Positions 26,354 through 35,211 are shown, counted from the stretch's first letter. The stretch is DNA of 64,000 nucleotides from Pseudomonas chlororaphis (GCF_001921865.1 NZ_MSCT01000012.1:1-64000), one strand, 5' to 3'. Notes: generated from the letters alone by a model not told the origin. Program-made: numbers and translations.

Positions 26354-27067
26354 ATGAGCCAGGCCCTGCTGGATATCCGCGTCGAGCGCAAGGCGTTCGC
26401 CGCCACCACCGTCCTCGACGCCATCCACCTGCAATTGCACCCGCGGGAAACCGTCAGCCTGCTGGGCCCCAGTGGCTGCGGCAAAAGCACCTTGCTGCGC
26501 ATCGTCGCCGGCCTGGAGAAAGACTTCGCCGGGCAACTGCTCAGCCACACCGAGCAACTGGCTTTTGTCTTCCAGGAGCCGCGGCTGATGCCCTGGCTGA
26601 CGGTGGAACAGAACATCGGCTTCAGCGACGACGGCCATTACGACCGGGCCTGGGTCGGGCAACTGATCGAGGAAGTCGGCCTGGCCGGCTTCGCCCAGGC
26701 CCTGCCCAAGGCGCTGTCCGGCGGCATGGCGCAGCGGGTGGCGATTGCCCGCGGCCTGTACTCGCGCCCACACGTGTTGCTGCTCGACGAACCCTTCAGC
26801 GCGGTGGACGCCTTTACCCGAATGAAACTGCAGGACCTGCTGCTGCAATTGGCCGAGCGGCACGCCATCGCCCTGCTGCTGGTGACCCACGACGTCGACG
26901 AGGCGCTGTACCTGAGCGACCGGGTGCTGGTGATGGGCAACCGCCCCAGCAGCATTCGCCAGGAACTGGCGGTGCGCCTGGACCATCCGCGGGACCGTCG
27001 CGACCCGTTGCTGGCCCAGCTCAAGGCGCAGTCACTGACCGAATTGCAGCGCGCCCACGTGATTTGA
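26354..27067 (+). CDS. ABC transporter ATP-binding protein, SsuB-like
   Basis: The 237-residue ATPase carries Walker A LGPSGCGKSTLLRIVAG, Q loop in VFQEPRLMPW, signature LSGGMAQRVAIAR, Walker B VLLLDEPFSAVDA and the switch His in LLVTHDVDEAL. It completes the 24421-27067 sulfonate-type importer. The region right after it is AT-rich without a clear hairpin terminator, and the next gene on the strand begins 119 bp later. Confidence 0.92.
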   Translation: MSQALLDIRVERKAFAATTVLDAIHLQLHPRETVSLLGPSGCGKSTLLRIVAGLEKDFAGQLLSHTEQLAFVFQEPRLMPWLTVEQNIGFSDDGHYDRAWVGQLIEEVGLAGFAQALPKALSGGMAQRVAIARGLYSRPHVLLLDEPFSAVDAFTRMKLQDLLLQLAERHAIALLLVTHDVDEALYLSDRVLVMGNRPSSIRQELAVRLDHPRDRRDPLLAQLKAQSLTELQRAHVI

Positions 27068-27186
27068 ACGGCTGCGAACAAAAGAACCTAAAGGAATTAA
27101 TAAATAAATAATCAGTATTTATGGTTATAAAAATAACCACGTACTCTCAACCCATCCCGCCCTTGGCCACGACAGTGAAGTGCCTT

Positions 27187-27348
27187 ATGAAACCGACCGA
27201 CAACGTGATCGACTTCGCCCAGTTCCGCAAACGCAAACAGGCTCAGCAACTGGCCCGGGCCATGTGGGAAATGTACGCGCGCAATGCCGGTTACCAGGCG
27301 TTCCAGTGGGTTCAGGCGGCCCAGCCGACCGGGACGCGCCACGCGTGA
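27187..27348 (+). CDS. 53-residue conserved-looking small protein
   Basis: A short basic, Gln/Ala/Arg-rich protein (MKPTDNVIDFAQFRKRKQAQ, then LARAMWEMYARNAG) with probable helical structure; family unknown. An ATG 22 codons upstream is possible but its leader is not protein-like. The stop codon overlaps the GTG start of the downstream XRE regulator (GTGA), and this coupling is the main evidence that it is a real gene. It may be a leader that couples or modulates regulator synthesis. Confidence 0.6.
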   Translation: MKPTDNVIDFAQFRKRKQAQQLARAMWEMYARNAGYQAFQWVQAAQPTGTRHA

Positions 27349-27992
27349 GCGTCCAGGAACCCTCGCGCTTTCTGGCGAGCGCCGACGAACCCGGCCTGGA
27401 TTTGACCCCTCTGGAAAGCCAGGAAGAAGACCCGATCAGCCAGCGGGTCGCGCAGAACCTGCAACGCCTGCGCAGCAAACGTCATCTTTCCCTGGATGGC
27501 CTGGCCCGCCAGTGCGGGGTCAGCCGGGCGATGCTGGCGCAGATCGAATCCGGGCGCAGCGTGCCGTCGATCAAGGTGCTGTGCAAGATCGCCAAGGGCC
27601 TGAAGGTGTCGGTCGCGGCCTTTCTCGAACACCGCGCCTTCGAAGGCGTTGCGCTCCTGCCGTCGAGCCAGAGCAAACGCCTGGTCAGCGCCAGCGGCGC
27701 CTTTGTCAGCCGCGCCCTCTTCCCCTTCGACGTGGCGCGCCAGTCGGAATTCTACGAACTGCGCCTGAGCGCGCTCGGCGAAGACCAGTCCGAAGGACAC
27801 GGGCCGGGGGTGCAGGAAAACCTGGTGGTGGCCCAGGGCGTGCTGGAAATCAGCGTCAACGAAGAACGCTACCTGCTCTCCACCGGCGACTCGATCCTGT
27901 TCTACGCCGACCAGCCGCACCGCTACCGCAACCCGGCCGACAGCGAGGCCGTGGCCTACCTGGTGGTGACCTACCCGGAACGCCTGGACTGA
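27345..27992 (+). CDS. XRE-cupin transcriptional regulator
   Basis: The 215-residue protein has an N-terminal HTH_3 domain (RVAQNLQRLRSKRHLSLDGL, CGVSRAMLAQIESGRSVPSI) and a C-terminal cupin_2 domain (VQENLVVAQGVLEISVNEER, LSTGDSILFYADQPHRYRNP). Members of this family sense small molecules, often amino acids, polyamines or sulfur compounds, and usually control an adjacent operon. The GTG start at 27345 overlaps the small upstream gene. Its position directly after the sigma54-type ABC operon makes that operon one possible target, but no operator is seen. Confidence 0.88.
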   Translation: MSVQEPSRFLASADEPGLDLTPLESQEEDPISQRVAQNLQRLRSKRHLSLDGLARQCGVSRAMLAQIESGRSVPSIKVLCKIAKGLKVSVAAFLEHRAFEGVALLPSSQSKRLVSASGAFVSRALFPFDVARQSEFYELRLSALGEDQSEGHGPGVQENLVVAQGVLEISVNEERYLLSTGDSILFYADQPHRYRNPADSEAVAYLVVTYPERLD

Positions 27993-28031
27993 ATACCGAC
28001 ACTGAGCAACGGCACGGCCGGCGTGGCGCGC

Positions 28032-28988
28032 TCATGAAAAGGCGTCCACTTGGGTAAGCCGCGCCGACAGGCTCCAGAGACGTTCGGCCTGCTGCGGATC
28101 GATGGCATGAGGTTTTACCCCCACGAATGACAACGGTTGGCCCTCGTCGACCCTGGCCACTTCGCAGTCTTCGCAATACAAGCCCCCCAAGCCATCCAGC
28201 GTCGGCGATGTCGCGGCCCACACCTGCGTGGCGGCGCCTTGGCGGGTGTTCTTGAAGGCTGGGTTCGCCGGTTTGCCCTCGGCGTCTATCCAGCCCAAGG
28301 CGAACATCTCCTCCCTGGGCAAGTGACGTTGCAGCGGCGTGGCGATCATCCCCGGGTGCAGGGAGAACGCCCGCACGCCTTGCCCGCGCCCCAGCCGGTC
28401 CAGGTGCACGGCGAACAGCGCGTTGGCGGTTTTCGACTGGCCGTAGGCGAGCCACTTGTCGTAGCCCCGATCGAACTGCGGGTCGTCCCAGCGAATGGCG
28501 CAGGTGTGATGCCCCGCAGAAGACACCATCACCACCCGGGCACCGCCTTGCAACGCCGGCCAGAGCCGGTTGACCAGCGCATGGTGGCCCAGGTGATTGG
28601 TTGCGAACTGTGCCTCCCAACCAGGGCCCACGCGGGTTTCGGGGCAGGCCATGACGCCGGCGTTGCCGATCAAGATGTCCAGGTGGGTGCCCCTCGCCAG
28701 GAGCGTTTGCGAGAAGTCCTCGACGCTCGCCAGGTCGGCCAGGTCCAGCCCGAGGACCTCGACATTGGCCAAACCTGCGACCTGGGCCAGGGCGGCACGG
28801 CGGTCGCGGGCCGCCACGATCACCCGTGCCCCGGCGCCGGCCAGCGCCCGGGTGGTTTCCAGGCCCAGGCCGGAATGCCCGCCCGTTACCAGGGCCGTGG
28901 CTCCGGAAAGATCGATACCGTCGAGGACCTCGGATGCCGTCGAGGCGGCGCCGAAGCCGGAGTGAACGGGAGTCTGTCTAGCCGTCAT
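28032..28988 (-). CDS. Short-chain dehydrogenase/reductase
   Basis: The 318-residue enzyme shows the classical SDR layout: cofactor loop TGGHSGLGLE, NAGVMA, catalytic Ser in MVSSAGHH and catalytic Tyr/Lys in YGQSKTANA. It resembles the retinol dehydrogenase/WW-domain oxidoreductase-like subgroup of bacterial SDRs with a longer C-terminus. The substrate is unknown. It is divergent from the AraC-type regulator at 29112, which is the likely controller. The start at 28988 has AAGGAGATTCCG upstream; a longer frame to 29024 does not. Confidence 0.9.
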   Translation of the reverse strand: MTARQTPVHSGFGAASTASEVLDGIDLSGATALVTGGHSGLGLETTRALAGAGARVIVAARDRRAALAQVAGLANVEVLGLDLADLASVEDFSQTLLARGTHLDILIGNAGVMACPETRVGPGWEAQFATNHLGHHALVNRLWPALQGGARVVMVSSAGHHTCAIRWDDPQFDRGYDKWLAYGQSKTANALFAVHLDRLGRGQGVRAFSLHPGMIATPLQRHLPREEMFALGWIDAEGKPANPAFKNTRQGAATQVWAATSPTLDGLGGLYCEDCEVARVDEGQPLSFVGVKPHAIDPQQAERLWSLSARLTQVDAFS

Positions 28989-29111
28989 CGGAATCTCCTT
29001 TACGAATGGAAAGCAGGCTGCCAACGTGAAGCGCTTTCATTCTGCGAGCCCAATGCCGGACCGTGAATGCAACGGCATCCTATTTTCTATCGAGATCGTC
29101 CGGTTTCAGCC

Positions 29112-30059
29112 ATGGACCCCCTATCAGAAGTCCTCACCCAACTCAGCAGCCAGCACTCCTTTTTCGGCGGTTTGAAAGCCGGCGGCGACTGGGCCGTACG
29201 CTTTCCTGCGCCGCAAGGCGAGAAGTTCAACGTATTGGTCCGGGGCGCTTGCTGGCTGGCCGTGGAAGGAGAAGATCGGCCGATCAGGCTGCAGGCCGGC
29301 GACTGCTTCCTGTTGTCCCGCGGGCGTCCGCTCTTGATCGGCAGCGATCTTTCGCTGCCCGCGCTCGAGTCCGAAGAGATCTATCGGCACGCGGTCAACG
29401 GCGTGGCCCACTGCGGCAGCGCTGACGACTGCTTCCTGGTCGGCGGGCGCTTCGCCTTTGGCGACGAAGCCGAGCTGCTGTTCGACAGCCTGCCGCCGGT
29501 GGCGGTCATCAAGAGCGATTCGGATCAGGCGTCCGTACTGCGCTGGGCCTTGCAGCGCCTGGCCCACGAACTCTGCACCCCGTCCCCCGGCGGCGCCCTG
29601 ATGGTCCAGCACCTGGGCCACATCATGCTGGTGCAAGTACTGCGAATGTACCTGGAGCAGGAAGCAGCGACGACGCCAGGCTGGCTCTCGGCCTTGTCCG
29701 AACCGCGCATCGGCGCCGCGATCCAGGCCATTCACGCCCACCCCGCCCGACGCTGGACGGTCGAGGCCCTGGCCGACGTGGCCGGAGTCTCGCGCTCGAC
29801 CCTGGCATTGCGCTTCAAACAGGCCGCCGGTTTTTCGCCCCTGGAGTACGTGCTGCGTTGGCGCATGCAGCTGGCGACCCGCTCCCTGCGCAACACCCGC
29901 CTGACGGTTTCTTCGATCGCCCAGGCCCTGGGCTACGAGTCCGACAGCGCGTTCAGCAATGCCTTCAAGCGCATCATCAAGTGCTCGCCCCGCGTCTACC
30001 GGGAGCGCGCAAGGGCCGTCGTCGCCCAGGCCGAATCCGCCGCCCGGGTCGACGCCTGA
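29112..30059 (+). CDS. AraC-family regulator, cupin N-domain
   Basis: The 315-residue protein has a cupin_6-like N-domain (VRGACWLAVEGEDRPIRLQA, GDCFLLSRGRPLLIG) and a C-terminal AraC double helix-turn-helix (WTVEALADVAGVSRSTLALRF; IAQALGYESDSAFSNAFKRI) ending in SPRVYRER. An alternative ATG at 29067 would add 15 residues without domain support. It is divergent from the SDR gene, a common regulator-target pair. It is followed by a strong bidirectional hairpin at 30067-30096. Confidence 0.9.
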   Translation: MDPLSEVLTQLSSQHSFFGGLKAGGDWAVRFPAPQGEKFNVLVRGACWLAVEGEDRPIRLQAGDCFLLSRGRPLLIGSDLSLPALESEEIYRHAVNGVAHCGSADDCFLVGGRFAFGDEAELLFDSLPPVAVIKSDSDQASVLRWALQRLAHELCTPSPGGALMVQHLGHIMLVQVLRMYLEQEAATTPGWLSALSEPRIGAAIQAIHAHPARRWTVEALADVAGVSRSTLALRFKQAAGFSPLEYVLRWRMQLATRSLRNTRLTVSSIAQALGYESDSAFSNAFKRIIKCSPRVYRERARAVVAQAESAARVDA

Positions 30060-30066
30060 AATGAAA

Positions 30067-30096
30067 AAGCCCGGCGGGATCATCCCGGCCGGGCTT
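30067..30096. terminator. Bidirectional rho-independent terminator
   Basis: AAGCCCGGC pairs with GCCGGGCTT, and the inner GGGA/TCCC with a 3-base loop extends it, with one bulged G. It is flanked by A and T runs and lies between the convergent AraC gene and the Met-rich gene. Confidence 0.85.
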
Positions 30097-30117
30097 CTTG
30101 AGTGCCGCTGCGAACGA

Positions 30118-30630
30118 TCAGCAGGTGCAGCACATCATCGGCATGCCGTTGCAGCTCATCATCATCGGCATGGCGCAGTCGTTCATCATTTTCATCATCA
30201 GCGCGCAGCAGTTTTTCATCATGTCCATGTTCATGCCGGCCATCGGCATGATCTTGCACATCATGCAATCGGCCTCGAGGGTGCATTCCATCACGCACTT
30301 CATCGACGGCATCGGCATGCCCATCATCATCGGCATCGGCATCATGGCGCCCATCATCGGCATGGCCATGCTCGCCCGGGACATGCACATCATGCTCATG
30401 TTGGCGCAATGCATCATCATCGGCATGCCGCAGTCCATCATCATCTGCATCATTTGCGCGCTGTTCTTGAACATGGCCATGTCCATGCCCGCGGCCGGCA
30501 TCATCTTGCACAGCATGCCGTCGTCCATCATTTCGCAGCTCATGGTCGCCATCATCATCGGCATGCCCATCATCGGCATCATCGGCATGTTGGCGTTCAT
30601 CGGCATTTGCATCTGCATGGCATTCATCAT
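30118..30630 (-). CDS. Met/Cys-rich duplicated protein
   Basis: I do not recognise a named family. By direct count the 170-residue product contains 70 Met (41%) and 16 Cys, one His, and few large hydrophobic residues apart from Met. It contains two ~43-residue repeats, residues 41-82 and 125-168, both of the form CK-x-MP-x-AGM-x-M ... DC-x-MPMMM-x-C. There is no signal peptide or membrane helix. The start at 30630 has AGGGAG 8 bases upstream and the 3' end has a terminator, so the gene looks real despite its odd composition. Thioether/thiol-rich proteins of this sort usually bind Cu(I) or Ag(I), or absorb oxidants; a cytoplasmic metal sink is the first guess. Confidence 0.75.
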   Translation of the reverse strand: MMNAMQMQMPMNANMPMMPMMGMPMMMATMSCEMMDDGMLCKMMPAAGMDMAMFKNSAQMMQMMMDCGMPMMMHCANMSMMCMSRASMAMPMMGAMMPMPMMMGMPMPSMKCVMECTLEADCMMCKIMPMAGMNMDMMKNCCALMMKMMNDCAMPMMMSCNGMPMMCCTC

Positions 30631-30991
30631 GGTGAAACTCCCTAAGCGATTCGATAGTTGGACGACGCGGATGGGGCGGATTCTAGGGAGTGGCGCGCGC
30701 CGCACAAGAGGCCGATCGAGCAGCAACGGCGGCTGCCGGGGCAGCTTCAGCGCAGCCGCTCAGACGGGATTTTCCGCTCAAGCAGCCGGATGGATTCGAT
30801 GACGGAAGAAAGACCCACGGCAACGTGTTTTCCGTCGCGATGGATATGCGCGAATCGGCGCATTCAATAACCCAAGGAAATAATCATTCTAAAGCGCGGC
30901 GTTTTTTCTCAGCGAAGACGCCTTGCCACCCGCCTCCGAGCCTGGACGGCGAGGATTGCGGGTGGCCGCGCAAGACAAAGCAGCGCCGGCC
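30631..30991. other. Intergenic region between Met-rich and molbindin genes
   Basis: These 361 bases separate two minus-strand genes. They contain the Shine-Dalgarno and presumably the promoter of the Met-rich gene on the left and the 3' flank of the molbindin gene on the right. No reliable gene, palindromic operator or T-tailed terminator was seen. A GCGGCTG/CAGCCGC inverted repeat near 30729-30760 is weak. Confidence 0.45.
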
Positions 30992-31207
30992 TCAGAGCTT
31001 GGCGATCGACACTTCGGTGGATTTGACGAAAGCGATGACTTCGCTGCCGACCTTGAGCTCCAGGTCACGCACCGAACGCGTGGTGATGACCGAGGTGACG
31101 ATGCCTGAAGCGGTCTGCACATCGACTTCCGAAACCACCTGGCCTTCGTGGATCTCCTTGATGATGCCCTTGAACTGGTTGCGAACGTTGATTGCCTTGA
31201 TGGTCAT
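30992..31207 (-). CDS. mop: Molbindin (TOBE/Mop domain)
   Basis: The 71-residue protein is a single Mop/TOBE domain: MTIKAINVRNQFKGIIKEI, then VSEVDVQTASGIVTSVITTR and VGSEVIAFVKSTEVSIAK. Such proteins assemble as hexamers that bind molybdate or tungstate in the cytoplasm for storage or buffering. AGGAAGGCTCC precedes the start. It is divergent from an aldo/keto reductase, with several AT-rich inverted repeats in the gap. No other molybdenum genes lie in the window. Confidence 0.92.
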   Translation of the reverse strand: MTIKAINVRNQFKGIIKEIHEGQVVSEVDVQTASGIVTSVITTRSVRDLELKVGSEVIAFVKSTEVSIAKL

Positions 31208-31289
31208 GATGGAGCCTTCCTGTCTGGGGTGGGCACAGGCGCATCGCCGTGCAGGGCTCTAAGGTGCACGCTGGTGAAAGACATTAAAA

Positions 31290-31323
31290 GGAATAAATAG
31301 TGGTTAATTTATTCCATATGGAA
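31290..31323. promoter_or_regulatory. Overlapping AT-rich inverted repeats, candidate operator
   Basis: GGAATAAAT (31290-31298) pairs with ATTTATTCC (31307-31315), and TTCCATATGGAA (31312-31323) is a perfect 12-bp palindrome. They lie between the divergent molbindin and aldo/keto reductase genes. They do not match the ModE consensus as I know it. Confidence 0.4.
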
Positions 31324-31414
31324 ATATAAAAGGTATTGCTTCGCCCTTCGCCGCCTTGACCGCCAACCACGGCTTTGCTTTTCTTGGCCCTCGCAACCCT
31401 TTCAGGAGATTGTC

Positions 31415-32236
31415 ATGCGAACACTCGATCTGGCGGGCGTGCCCGTCCCGGTGATTGGCCAGGGCACCTGGCGCATGGGCGAGGAACGCCACCAGCGCAA
31501 AGCCGAGATTGCCGCGCTGCAAGCAGGTATCGAACGGGGCATGAACCTTATCGACACTGCCGAAATGTATGCCGAAGGCGCCGCGGAAGAAGTGGTCGGC
31601 GCCGCCATCGCCGGCCAGCGCGACCGGGTGTTCCTGGTCAGCAAGGTGTACCCGCACAACGCCAGCCGCAAAGGCATTCCGCAAGCCTGCGAACGCAGCC
31701 TGCGGCGCCTGGACACCGACTTCATCGACCTTTATCTGTTGCACTGGCGCGGCCAGTTCCCTCTCGAGGAAACCGTGGAAGCCTTCGAGCGCTTGCGCGA
31801 AGACGGCAAGATCGGCCGCTGGGGCGTGTCCAACTTCGACCTCGACGATCTTGGGGAGCTGGCAAGCCCGGCCTGCGCCACCAACCAGGTGCTGTACAAC
31901 ATCGAACAACGGGGCATCGAATTCGACCTGCTGCCCGCCGCCCAACAACAGCGCCTGCCACTCATGGCCTACTGCCCGATCGCCCAGGCCGGCAAGCTGC
32001 TGCGCCACCCCACGCTGACGCGGATCGCCGAGCGCCATGGCGCGACCACGGCCCAGGTTTCCCTGGCCTGGGTCTTGCGCCAACAAGGGGTGATCGCCAT
32101 CCCCAAGGCGGTGCATCCCGAGCACGTGCGGCTGAACGCCGAAGCCGGCGAATTGCACCTCGACGGCGACGATCTGGCCGCCATCGACCTGGCCTTTCCT
32201 GCACCGCTGCACAAGCAGCGCCTGGCGATGGTCTGA
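31415..32236 (+). CDS. Aldo/keto reductase
   Basis: The 273-residue enzyme is an AKR (beta/alpha)8 barrel with the catalytic tetrad in place: Asp and Tyr in LIDTAEMY, Lys in LVSKVYP, His in LLHWRG. The cofactor-binding end reads VIAIPKAVHPEHVRLN, indicating NADPH use. It resembles the bacterial group around YeaE/methylglyoxal-type reductases; the physiological substrate is not evident. AGGAG lies 8 bases before the start. A large inverted repeat (32256-32302) follows the gene. Confidence 0.9.
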   Translation: MRTLDLAGVPVPVIGQGTWRMGEERHQRKAEIAALQAGIERGMNLIDTAEMYAEGAAEEVVGAAIAGQRDRVFLVSKVYPHNASRKGIPQACERSLRRLDTDFIDLYLLHWRGQFPLEETVEAFERLREDGKIGRWGVSNFDLDDLGELASPACATNQVLYNIEQRGIEFDLLPAAQQQRLPLMAYCPIAQAGKLLRHPTLTRIAERHGATTAQVSLAWVLRQQGVIAIPKAVHPEHVRLNAEAGELHLDGDDLAAIDLAFPAPLHKQRLAMV

Positions 32237-32255
32237 AGTCGTCCCTCGCGAACGA

Positions 32256-32302
32256 CGCCCTGTCTGGGACGCGGCCTGCGGGCCGGCCCCGACGACAGGG
32301 CG
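32256..32302 (+). terminator. Inverted repeat after the aldo/keto reductase
   Basis: CGCCCTGTC pairs with GACAGGGCG over a 29-base GC-rich loop that can itself fold, 20 bases after the stop codon. There is no T tract. Confidence 0.4.
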
Positions 32303-32382
32303 CCGCCTGGAAAAGATGAAATATGACCGACTTTAAGGATCGTCCTATCCCGGATTTTTGAAGGCTTCATTAGAGTGGGTCA

Positions 32383-35211
32383 ATGAGATTAAAGACCTAC
32401 CTTCATCAGATCAGTCCCCTCTTTTCCAGCCCAGAAGCCGCCAGCAGGTTGCTGCGTCTTTTTGCGCTCATTCTTTTGGTGGGCATCCTCGGCGCCGTCT
32501 ACAACTTCCTCAATTCCACCCTCAGCAACGACATCTCGCGGCGCCGCGGCTACATGAGCAGCGCCATCGCCGAAGCCCAGACCTTTTTCACCAGCCGCGA
32601 AGCGTTGCTGGAAAGCCTCAGCCTCACCGCCGTGCGCAAGTCCAAGCAGGCCCAGGTCCTGATCTACCGTCCCTCCAGCGAAGAACTCAACCTGCAGCTG
32701 GGCGACGGCGCAGACCCGTGGAGCATCTGGCTGAGCCAGCGCATGCGCGAATACTTCAAGACCAAGCAGCTCAGCCTGCTGTATGTGACCCCCGGTCCCC
32801 AGGCCAAGGTCACGCGCCTGTACAGCAGCAGCGCCAGTATCCCGAGCTTCCCCCGCGCCATCCTCGAAAAGCTCGAGACCCTCAAGCACGGCGGGTACCC
32901 GGATGCCAACGAGCTGTGGCTTACCGACCCGTCCACCCAGACATCACAGCTGTACATCTTCATGCGTCTCGATAGAAACAGCGCGGACTCCGGCTGGCTG
33001 GGCCTGGAAATGGACGGCCGCGAAGTGCTCACGGCCTTGAGCGACCAGAGCGCCGGCGAGTTCATGATGTTCAACTCCGAAGGCGCCCTGCTGTTCACCA
33101 ATACTCCGGCCGGGCGCCTGGGCCAGGCCCTGCAGCAGTTACAGGGGAACAACTTCTTCGGCTTCGTCGGCAGCGGCTGGTGGCCCGATCACCTGGTGAT
33201 CCGCAAGCAACTGATGACCTCCGACTGGCATCTGGTCTACTCCTTCAGCCTGCACGCCTTGCTGATGGCCCTGTGGCCGCAGTTGGCCGGTGCGCTGGTG
33301 TTCTGCCTGTTCAGTATCAGCCTGATCTGCCTGCTGACCCGGCGCATCGAGCACCGCTTCATCACCCCCGCGCTAAGCCGGATCCAGGCCCTGGTGGAAA
33401 GCGAGCTGTTCAGTCGCGACGTGATCCAGACCGCGCCCGTGGCGCTGTGCGTGCTGCGTCGCACCGACGGCCAGGTGGTCCTGGAAAATACCCTGGCGCA
33501 GCAATGGCTGGGCGACGGCATCGAACGGGACATCCTCTGCGCCGGCTGGATCCAGCAAGCCTTCAAGAGCCACGAGCCGAACCGTTTCGACTACTTCGAG
33601 ACCGCCGACGGCCGTCATCTCTACCTGAGTTCCGCGCCCACTCGATACAAGGGCGAGGATGTCCTGTTCTGCGCCTTCAGCGACATCAGCGCGCGCAAAC
33701 AGGTCGAGGCCGCGCTGGAAGAAGCCCGGCAGATGGCCGACGCCGCCAACGAAGCGAAGACCCTGTTCCTGGCCACCATGAGCCATGAGATACGCACACC
33801 GCTCTACGGCGTGCTGGGTACCCTGGAACTGCTCGCCCGCACCCAGCTCGACCTGCAGCAGCGCGACTACCTGCGCGCCATCGAGTGTTCCTCCTCGACC
33901 CTGCTGCAACTGATCTGCGACGTGCTGGACGTCTCGAAAATCGAAGCCGGGCAACTGGCCCTGGAGCTGAACGAGTTCTCGCCGCTGGACCTGGTCCACG
34001 AGCTGGTCCAGGGCTATGCCGCGGCGGCCTCGAACAAGGGCTTGCTGCTCTATTCCTGCGTGGACCCGCAAATCCCCGAGCGGCTGATCGGCGACGTCAC
34101 GCGGATCCGCCAGATCCTCGGCAACCTGTTGAACAACGCGGTCAAGTTCACCGACTTCGGGCGCATCGTCCTGCGGGTCAGCCTGCTGAGCCGCGACGGC
34201 GAACGCTCCAGCATCATGTGGCAGGTGTCCGACACCGGCAAAGGCATCGCCCAGGATCACCAGCCGATGATCTTCGAGCCCTTCTACCAGACCGGCGGCA
34301 ATACCAACGTGGTGGCCGGCACCGGCCTCGGCCTGCCGATCTGCCAACGCCTTACCCAATTGATGAACGGCAGCCTGCGCATGGTCAGCGAACTGGGGCT
34401 GGGCAGCAGCTTCTCCCTCACCCTGCCCCTGGAAGCCGCGATCGACGCACCGGTGTCCTTGCCGGGCACCCAACTGCTGCCGGAAACCATCTATGTGATG
34501 TCCACCGTCCGCGAACTGGCGGAATCCATCGGCGGCTGGCTGCGCCAGTGGGGCGCGCGGGTGCAGATCTGCCATCCCTCGAAAATCGGCCCGACCAGCG
34601 ACAGCCTGCTGATCGAGATTCACCCCGGCGAGCTCGAACAGCGCCTGCAACCCGATTGGTCCGGCCCGCTGATCCTCGCAACCGGCACTGGCAACAACGA
34701 ACCACAGCCTCTCGCCGGAGGCTGGCATGTGAACCTCAATCACCTGCGTTCCATTCATCAGGCGGTCAGCCAGGCCCAGGGGCTCTGGGTGGCCAAAACC
34801 GAGAACCACAGCGAGCACTGGGCGTTGAAACCCTTGCAGTTGAACGTCCTGGTGGCCGAAGACAACGTCATCAACCAACTGATCCTCAGGGACCAGCTGG
34901 AAGAACTGGGTTGCAGCGTGGAACTGGCCTCGAACGGCGAGGAAGCCCTGTCGATGTGGAACCCCGAGCGCTTCGACCTGGTGCTGACCGACGTCAACAT
35001 GCCCGTGATGAATGGCTATGAACTGGCCAAGGAACTACGCCGCCGTGGCTGTTCGACCCCGATCATCGGCGCCACGGCCAACGCAATGCGTGGAGAAGAA
35101 GAACAATGCCTGGCGGCCGGGATGAACCATTGCCTGGTCAAACCTTTTGCACTACGCGCCCTGTTCAATTACCTAGCGCCCTATGAAAGAGCGAAGCATG
35201 AAGCCCTGTAG
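32383..35211 (+). CDS. Hybrid sensor histidine kinase, PvrS-like, no Hpt
   Basis: The 942-residue membrane kinase has a helix at ~22-45, a ~240-residue periplasmic sensor, a second helix at ~285-310, a PAS-like segment (IQTAPVALCVLRRTDGQVVL), a HisKA box with His468 (TMSHEIRTPLYGVLGTLELL), HATPase (GTGLGLPICQRL), a degenerate receiver-like linker (~700-800) and a receiver with Asp870 (VLTDVNMPVMNG). It ends after the receiver without an Hpt. It is paralogous to the kinase at 36494, which has an Hpt. By analogy with PvrS of P. aeruginosa PA14 it may send phosphate through the partner kinase's Hpt. Confidence 0.9.
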   Translation: MRLKTYLHQISPLFSSPEAASRLLRLFALILLVGILGAVYNFLNSTLSNDISRRRGYMSSAIAEAQTFFTSREALLESLSLTAVRKSKQAQVLIYRPSSEELNLQLGDGADPWSIWLSQRMREYFKTKQLSLLYVTPGPQAKVTRLYSSSASIPSFPRAILEKLETLKHGGYPDANELWLTDPSTQTSQLYIFMRLDRNSADSGWLGLEMDGREVLTALSDQSAGEFMMFNSEGALLFTNTPAGRLGQALQQLQGNNFFGFVGSGWWPDHLVIRKQLMTSDWHLVYSFSLHALLMALWPQLAGALVFCLFSISLICLLTRRIEHRFITPALSRIQALVESELFSRDVIQTAPVALCVLRRTDGQVVLENTLAQQWLGDGIERDILCAGWIQQAFKSHEPNRFDYFETADGRHLYLSSAPTRYKGEDVLFCAFSDISARKQVEAALEEARQMADAANEAKTLFLATMSHEIRTPLYGVLGTLELLARTQLDLQQRDYLRAIECSSSTLLQLICDVLDVSKIEAGQLALELNEFSPLDLVHELVQGYAAAASNKGLLLYSCVDPQIPERLIGDVTRIRQILGNLLNNAVKFTDFGRIVLRVSLLSRDGERSSIMWQVSDTGKGIAQDHQPMIFEPFYQTGGNTNVVAGTGLGLPICQRLTQLMNGSLRMVSELGLGSSFSLTLPLEAAIDAPVSLPGTQLLPETIYVMSTVRELAESIGGWLRQWGARVQICHPSKIGPTSDSLLIEIHPGELEQRLQPDWSGPLILATGTGNNEPQPLAGGWHVNLNHLRSIHQAVSQAQGLWVAKTENHSEHWALKPLQLNVLVAEDNVINQLILRDQLEELGCSVELASNGEEALSMWNPERFDLVLTDVNMPVMNGYELAKELRRRGCSTPIIGATANAMRGEEEQCLAAGMNHCLVKPFALRALFNYLAPYERAKHEAL

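Noticed and set aside
30118..30630. CAT-rich repeats as a CRISPR or microsatellite array
   Set aside because: There is no constant repeat/spacer spacing; the pattern follows methionine codons with conserved Cys positions.
29959..30802. His-rich and Ile/Met-rich plus-strand frames opposite the Met-rich gene
   Set aside because: They arise because ATG-rich DNA reads as CAT/ATC on the other strand; no Shine-Dalgarno, and the minus-strand gene has good start and terminator signals.
31290..31323. ModE box
   Set aside because: The repeats do not fit the known ModE operator, so only a generic operator is proposed.
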